Source: Purshia tridentata
Lineage: Eukaryota > Streptophyta > Magnoliopsida > Rosales > Rosaceae
Length of the DNA stretch: 64,000 bases
Assembly (NCBI GenBank): GCA_003254885.1
Contig: QANT01007460.1
Location: 24,931 to 88,930 of the forward strand
Direction: 5' to 3'
Shown here one piece after another: positions 58,101 to 64,000 of this stretch (its first letter is position 1; every line of letters begins with the position of its first letter). Both the position numbers and the translations under genes were made by a program. The notes under the pieces were generated by a model. The model had not been told where the DNA came from and did no database searches. It worked only from the letters and a program-made list of their open reading frames with translations.

Positions 58101-58832
58101 TCATATTGGCCAGTACTTTTATTAATCTTTTGTCAGTTTTCTGTCATATTCTAATATATATATTTTTTTGGTAACACACTATAACAAATAATTAGTAAAG
58201 AACTTAACTAAGGTACGTACAATTATATTCGATCTATGCATGTTCTTTTTCTTTAGTTTAGTCGAGAGTCGTAAATGACTTGATGAGGATATAACTCGCA
58301 ACTTTTATTTGAAATTATATTTGTGTACGTGTAATCGTAATACCAATGTGTGTATGCATGTTAAAAGAGAAAAACGAGAAGAATAAATTGTTTGATAATT
58401 ACGCACAATCTGGTAAATGATGGAAGCAATGGTTATAGTCCAGAAGCGTCCGGCGTATGCATCGGAAATGAAGGCGCCGAGCAAGGGGGTCAAGCTAGCA
58501 GTGCCACCAAAATTGGTGAGAGTGTTGGCTGATTTGGTTAATGGCATATTCATCTGTGTTGTCAAGTAGCTAATCATATTCGCATTGAATCCCACCACAG
58601 CCAGCTTCTCACAGATCTCATTAGCTACAGTGCCAAGGCAACATTAATACCATCTTAATTAATTAATTTAATTAAATAACACCCAAAACAAGTGCATTAA
58701 TTAGCTGGGTAATTAATAGAAGGAGAAGAAGAAAGTAGGAGCCAGAGGTAGCTTACCAAATATGAAGGGCATGGTGACCAAGCCTCCCTTCTTCCTTGTA
58801 ACATGGTTGCCATTCTCGTCCATGTTTTCCAT
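55199..58832 (-). CDS. NPF3.1: NRT1/PTR family (NPF3-type) proton-coupled transporter
   Basis: Major facilitator of the NPF family; NPF3 members carry nitrite, nitrate and gibberellins. Four exons in frame: 58832-58757, 58624-58407, 57958-57399 and 56084-55199, giving 579 aa. The proton-coupling ExxEK motif is in TM1 (NEICEK, residues 27-32). TM2-TM3 carry FGGTASLTPLLGAFISDAYA, and the family sequence LGALGSGGIRPCVVAFGADQ plus FFxWYYF-like TYFNWYYFVMG follow. A central basic loop (AAYKKRKLS) precedes TM7-12 with IPAGSMTVFTIVTMLSTIAF and MAEAFMSIGHLEFFYDQAPE. Start ATG 58832 follows a short leader. Intron 3 is long (1.3 kb). NPF3 assignment rests on overall similarity and on its Arabidopsis neighbour, recalled as At1g68570 beside the BAH/Agenet gene; substrate is not readable from sequence. 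Confidence 0.93.
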
Positions 58833-61800
58833 ATCTCTTTGGGTCTGATCTGCTACTAGCTAGTGTGCTCTAACTGACCCACCAAGCTAGCTCCATTATT
58901 TATAGGCAATGATGGAGGATAGGGCACATCAGTAACTAGAGGATGTAACTTATCTGAGTTACGCTTACTGTTTCATCTGTATGTATAATATTACGTTCTA
59001 TAATAATGATGATAATACATATATATACATATAAATATATATGTTCTACATAGGGGTAAATGTCCTCATCTACTATAACCGTAAGCCCCCACTGAAAGTT
59101 GATTTTGACAACCAAGAGGTGATAGAAGACAGGTAATATATGGACAACGAAGTATTGTTTTACACCTTTTTTTTGCACTTGTCTTATTATCAATTATTAG
59201 TAAGGCAGCTGAAAGCCTATACAAACAAATATAAATGTGTCATATAATTTGTTTTTCCAAGGGTGAAAAAACCATCGACATAAAAATGTTATGGCAGGAG
59301 ATCAAATTGGGCGGTCCACTAAAAAGGGCAATGCTTGGGTGCACCCCAGCGGTCCAGAAAGCTTAAACGCGTGTCTACGAAATAGATGGGGTATGGACCG
59401 GAGAGGTTAAGAGATGAGAAACAGAGTTCAAATTAGAATTTGATAAAGTCACGCATTATCGAATTCGATCATGCATGGTCACTTATACTTCAGTTTACAC
59501 ATAATCATACCAATTATCAGTTTTCTGTCTGTATTTGGAACTGCATTGCTGAGTTTTTGCCCTCTGCATTTTACTTTCTACGGAGATCAAATAAGCCAAA
59601 GTGATCCCTCATGATCGCTACGGCCGATAATGCATGTGGCGAAGTATTATTATTTAATGACAAGCATGAACAAACACTGGTACTCAACCACAAAACTACA
59701 AACAAAACAGTAACCAAATCCAAATGATAGGATAAGAGGCGTGAGTGCATAGTGCACTACCTTCACAATGGCTAGCTTGACGTGATGCATGACGCTAGCA
59801 AAGCAGGAGATCAATATCGGAAACCCAAAAAATCCCACAAAAACCCATATCTTTTTTATAAACCTTTTCCTATATTCACCATCTCCTTCCAATATTACTG
59901 ATAATTTCGCGAGTAGGTAATGTAATTAAAAAGTGTGATCCACCTATATGCGACTCACACATCACATGTAGTTCATCCTATTTCCCAAAAAAAAAAAAAG
60001 GACGATATATATAGTTTTATTCTACTTTCACTAGTACACTACCACTTAATTATCAGTAATATATGGATGGTGGTCGATCATCCAACCATGTGTCCCACGT
60101 ACACGAATTGAGTCAGATCAGGGTGATTGGAAGTTGGAACTCTTTACAAATCACACAGATACTGGTTGTGATTCAAAGATGAGTGGGGTGGGCTAGCTAG
60201 GTGGGGTCCATGAAAGGACCAAGTCAAGTGGCCGGTCCTTGCACATGTGTATGACTAGCTCGCTCAGTGACTCACCCGACACTTGCACCAATTCTCTATA
60301 TAGAATTCTTGAGGTTTGGTTGGGATGATATGGATATTGGAGAACATTTATGGCTTTTAGGGACCAATTCGTATTGCATGCATTTTAGATTACATGATCG
60401 GCATGAGTAGTTAATTCTTTTAATAATTAAGGACCCCAATCCCAACCCCATAGATGTGAGATTGTGTATTGTGATTGTCTTTGAGAATAAGACGTTTAAT
60501 TTTTTGCATTCTAGCTAGTTAATTATGATTGTTATGGTTATGGGTCAGTCAATAGACTCAATACAAATATAATTAGTGCCTTACCTAACTAAAGTGATAG
60601 CCTGGAGAGCCATTGGAAGAAGGCGAGATATTCTAGATGTGAAGTTTCAAGGATATGGATGTCTTTTTACGGAGCTTTCAGTTTTATGCTGATTAATTTT
60701 CAGCTGACTAAAATTGGGAGAAAGAAAAAAAGATAACCTACACAAAATCACTGACTCACTCACATGTGGGATCTTTGTAATTATTTGTTTGTAATTATTA
60801 AATTGTAACATTTTGGTAACATTAATTTTCTTTAGTGAAGAAAATATATAGTCGAAACCTGAAAAAGGGTTTGTATTTGAATCTGTATACTATCTATAAG
60901 AATAATAGACGATATTTATACCCACATTTTCACGTGGCACCGTTTGTCTCTGTACGTACATATTATATTATACTATTCTTCCATCTGTCCCTAAAATCTA
61001 GCTAATGAAGAAAAAGTGATTAGGGTGGTGAGATTCTTCTTCCTTTTTAATTTATCTTCTAGTTTTGTTTGGTAATTCATCTAGTTGTGCAGCAAGAAAT
61101 AGAAAGAGGACAAGCTAGCTAGAGGTGGAATTCTTTATGCATTTTGATATATATGCTCGGTACCTTGTCCCCAAAAGATATCAATTTCAAACATATATAT
61201 ATAATGCTTTAAAGTTAACTAGTTAATAAGATAATACAATACGAATCACTTTTGGATCAATTACAATGTAATTTCAAATTCCAAACCTTCATATTGTAGA
61301 TCTCTATTTAAAAATCAACTAAATCATAAATCATTTAGCTATTTGATTTTCATTACAATCATTTCATGTATCATTCAGCCCTCTCCTCTCTCTCTCTCTA
61401 TGTATATATCATATTTATAACTTAGATGGAAGTCGATTTCAATGCTGAAAGGACAACATGCATCTGATGCAAATTCAGTTGTAAAAAATATGTAATGCTA
61501 TAGAAATGCTTAGCTGTATATATGAATGCGTCCAAAAAGATATAAATGCTATTTTTTGGGCATGCATACAATATGTAAACTTAATCAACAAAATCAATTA
61601 TTATGAAACATGACCTACAGCTACATGATCGCGTTGTCATATATTGATGATTATAAAAAATTTGATAAATTCTTTGAGGTTGTAAGCATGCCCTAAACCA
61701 GAAAATCTCTAGATAATCTCCTTATTATATGGCAAGTGGCTGAAAAGAAATGAAATAAACCAGAAAATCTGTAGATATCCCCACTCTTCATGCTTTCTCG

Positions 61801-62395
61801 TCCTGTCTAAAACCCACCATGACCATGACGTGTGGTCCTTGACTCCGTGTTTACATATTGGCACCTAACAGACCCCAACTTACGTGGCAAAATCCTCTAC
61901 TTGGGGCGAAAATGCAGAGAATATTGACTGGTTGTAAATCGATCAATGGAACATGTCATGTATGAGCCACATCATGCAAATGCAAATCTGCTTTAGGCTT
62001 TAGGCCCAAAGACAAACATGGAGATTTAGGCACCTCATCATTTCAGTGCAAATCTGAGACAAGTCCATCTTTCGGTGCATGAGTTGGATAATACATGTAG
62101 CTGGCTCTTCTATTAAAAAAAAAAAAGTTATGTTAGGAATTTTTTTGTAAGTTTCACTCTACGTTATATTTTAATATTCTAAACTATTTATTTTTTTGGT
62201 ATCTATAGAAAAATCGTTTTATAAAAACTTAAATTAATTAGAATCATTTGACCGCTGAAAAACCCAACCTAGTTAAATCCATGAACTAAATTTGACTGCA
62301 ACTGCTGTTTTCTTGATATATCCAATTGGTCAAGGAAGTTTAATTAAATGATCAATTTCAAGTGGTTATCAAAAATATTTTATTTATCTATGTAN
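58833..62395. other. Spacer from the NPF promoter to the LTR retrotransposon
   Basis: About 3.5 kb, AT-rich. The left part is the NPF promoter. An 80-codon minus-strand frame at 59650-59892 encodes a basic N-terminus and two hydrophobic stretches but matches nothing I know. The rest shows simple AT tracts, several CTAGCTAG-type words and no gene. Confidence 0.5.
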
Positions 62396-64000
62396 TGAGA
62401 GAAATAAAGGGGCGAACAACGGAAAGGCCCACTCTGCTATAAAAAGATAATTTACCTCCACGCAAAGGGAAACGGAGACAATGGAAAAAATGAAGAAACA
62501 CACTGAATCTAGACTCATTTTGGCATCGGAGTGTTTTTTGCAGGTACACCCCCCCTTCGCATTTGTGGACGACGACTGAAGATGGAATTTGGCTTCTCGT
62601 GATCGTGAACAATTTTTGTTGACCAATTATCATTACTGGAGATTTTTGGCATCAACAATGGCGCCGTCTGTGGGAACTCTGAACAAAAAGCTATCAGAGA
62701 AGCATGGGATGTCGTCTACACTGGGGGCAGCAACTAATACCCCAATCAGAGAAAATTCTAGCTTTCTATTTTTGATAAATTGAATTTTGTGATTACATAT
62801 CTCTGACCCAACATATAACATTGGGCTTACTGGAAATAACTTTTATTCAGCAAAATCAAGTTTATTTCATTAGCATAAACTGACTGTAAGTGATGTTTTA
62901 AGCCGATGGTCCAGAGGATTCAATTCCTGGCCAGTGGCGCACTGCCTCTTCCAGAGCACGCGATGCCGAGGCACAGCCCGTCGACGCCATGTGTGAAGCT
63001 CCAGTGTACTAACGACCACCAGTATATGGGGCGTTTAGAAAGTCGATAGATGCAGCCCACTCCATTGAATATGAATAGCTTATAGCAGTCGGTTATGTCA
63101 AGACACATTGACGGTGAGTTGCGCCGCCGAGCACTAAGTTGCGTTGGCACCGGAGGAGTTTGCCCTGAATGCACGACCGAGTGCGAGAACCCAGCGACAT
63201 GCAAGTCGTTAAACTCAATGGAGCCTTGACCTCCAACCTGATGGTCTTCGAGTTCGACAACGTACGCATTGAACTTCGAACTCACGAGGTGGTGAGCTCC
63301 GAGCTGCAAGTGCCGACCTTGACGAGGCCCCAAGCAGCAACCCAGCGAGCTGCCCTCTGAACCACAAGTTTCGAACGTCAGGCTTCGTTGTGATGATGGC
63401 TCGCTGCATGCTCGACCACTGCGAAAAGATGGACCCAGTTCGACAAGAAGCCAGTGAGGCTGCAACATGCTTCTTCCTGCTCCGATATGCTCCGACCCAT
63501 GAGCCCCGAGCTCCAGGCAACAACTCCACGAATTTCAAACCCGGTGGCTAGTTGGGAGCTTACACCGCCGTCGTCTCACCAAGATGACCCAGCGCACCGC
63601 CGTCGAAGATAACTCTGCAGGACAGACCCAGCGCGTTCCCCTCGCATGCTCTCGACTCATCAGCAATGAAGAGCTGAACGAAGACAGGTGAGGACAGGAG
63701 CTGAACGAAGCCTTGATCTGTGAACTTTGAGCTTCGAGCGCAACCCAGCCACTTGAATGCATGCTCCAGCATACCAGAACAGAACGAAGCTCCGACCCGT
63801 GACTTGCTCCTGAACCAGAACGCACCGCTCCGAGCACGAGGGAGCTCCGGTCTTCGAGCTCAACCTGTAGCAAGCTTAATCTGAGCTCCAACCTGCAACT
63901 CAACAAGGCTGCGATCGCAACGCACCTCTGACTCACGAGCTCCGATCGCTGATCTTCAGCTCGATCAGACTCCGACCTTGACGAAATTCCGACCACGATC
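62396..64000 (+). mobile_element. 5' end of an LTR retrotransposon, running off the right edge
   Basis: The probable 5' LTR covers about 62396-62657: it begins TGAGAGAAAT after an unresolved base (62395), has a TATAAAAAG box at 62439, the R/U5-type text TTTTGGCATCGGAGTG and TTGCAGGTACACCCCCC, and ends CATCAACA. A primer-binding site follows after one base. The interior from about 62880 turns GC-rich, dominated by GAGCTCCGA-like words, and has no recognisable gag or pol; stops occur in every frame. The left LTR boundary is approximate and the 3' LTR lies outside. It could be a non-autonomous (LARD-type) element or the leader of a Ty3/gypsy element. Confidence 0.8.
62659..62676 (+). other. Retrotransposon primer-binding site
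   Basis: TGGCGCCGTCTGTGGGAA starts two bases after the LTR end (CA, then A). TGGCGCC matches the complement of a tRNA 3' end finishing GGCGCCA, and this exact style of site is common in plant LTR retrotransposons. Which tRNA primes was not worked out. Confidence 0.8.

Noticed and set aside
62920-63468. Long open frames in the GC-rich right end
   Set aside because: They overlap on both strands, contain no gag, protease, reverse transcriptase or integrase motifs, and sit inside a repeat-word-rich retrotransposon interior.

Overview
The window is nuclear DNA from a flowering plant. Genes have many short introns, AT-rich introns and spacers, plastid-targeted products and plant-only families (ALMT, NPF, ACD11, plastid E2), and MITEs and an LTR retrotransposon lie between genes. 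Protein similarity and gene order suggest a eudicot, probably a rosid and perhaps Rosaceae; that last step is inference. No bacterial, viral or organellar block was found.

Layout, left to right. A PP2A scaffold subunit A gene (minus, running off the left edge) is followed by a vacuolar-type ALMT channel gene (minus). The ribosome-biogenesis gene KRR1 (plus) comes next, then a second ALMT gene (minus) and a broken 3' fragment of a third ALMT copy. A plastid membrane protein of unknown role (minus) is head-to-head with HOP2 (plus) over only 269 bp. HOP2 converges on an IST1-like ESCRT gene (minus). After a long spacer comes the spliceosomal kinase PRP4K (minus). Two small heavy-metal-associated (HMA) genes (minus) follow; neither is visible as a long ORF, and both were built from splice sites. 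Then come a BAH plus Agenet chromatin-reader gene (minus), the plastid pyruvate dehydrogenase E2 gene (plus), an ACD11-type sphingolipid transfer protein (minus) and an NPF3-type transporter (minus). The right end is the start of an LTR retrotransposon with a GC-rich interior.

Exon models were built by hand so that each splice junction keeps frame. Predicted proteins are PP2A-A 387 aa visible, ALMT 576 and about 584 aa, KRR1 381 aa, membrane protein 355 aa, HOP2 226 aa, IST1-like 424 aa, PRP4K 1064 aa, HMA proteins 105 and 93 aa, BAH/Agenet 691 aa, plastid E2 473 aa, ACD11-like 208 aa and NPF 579 aa. Apart from the ALMT and HMA pairs the genes are functionally unrelated housekeeping and transport genes; no operon-like system is present. 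From memory of Arabidopsis loci, the order mixes genes from At3g258xx, At1g133xx and At1g685xx, as expected if Arabidopsis lost different genes from duplicated copies of one ancestral segment.

The observations most worth a second look are three apparent GC-AG introns, a Harbinger-type MITE with a right end embedded near its left end, a hAT-type MITE with a perfect 8-bp target duplication, two mutually exclusive hairpins in a 3' UTR, the compact shared promoter with an E2F-like site next to HOP2, and an Asp-to-Glu change in the ACD11-like lipid headgroup pocket.
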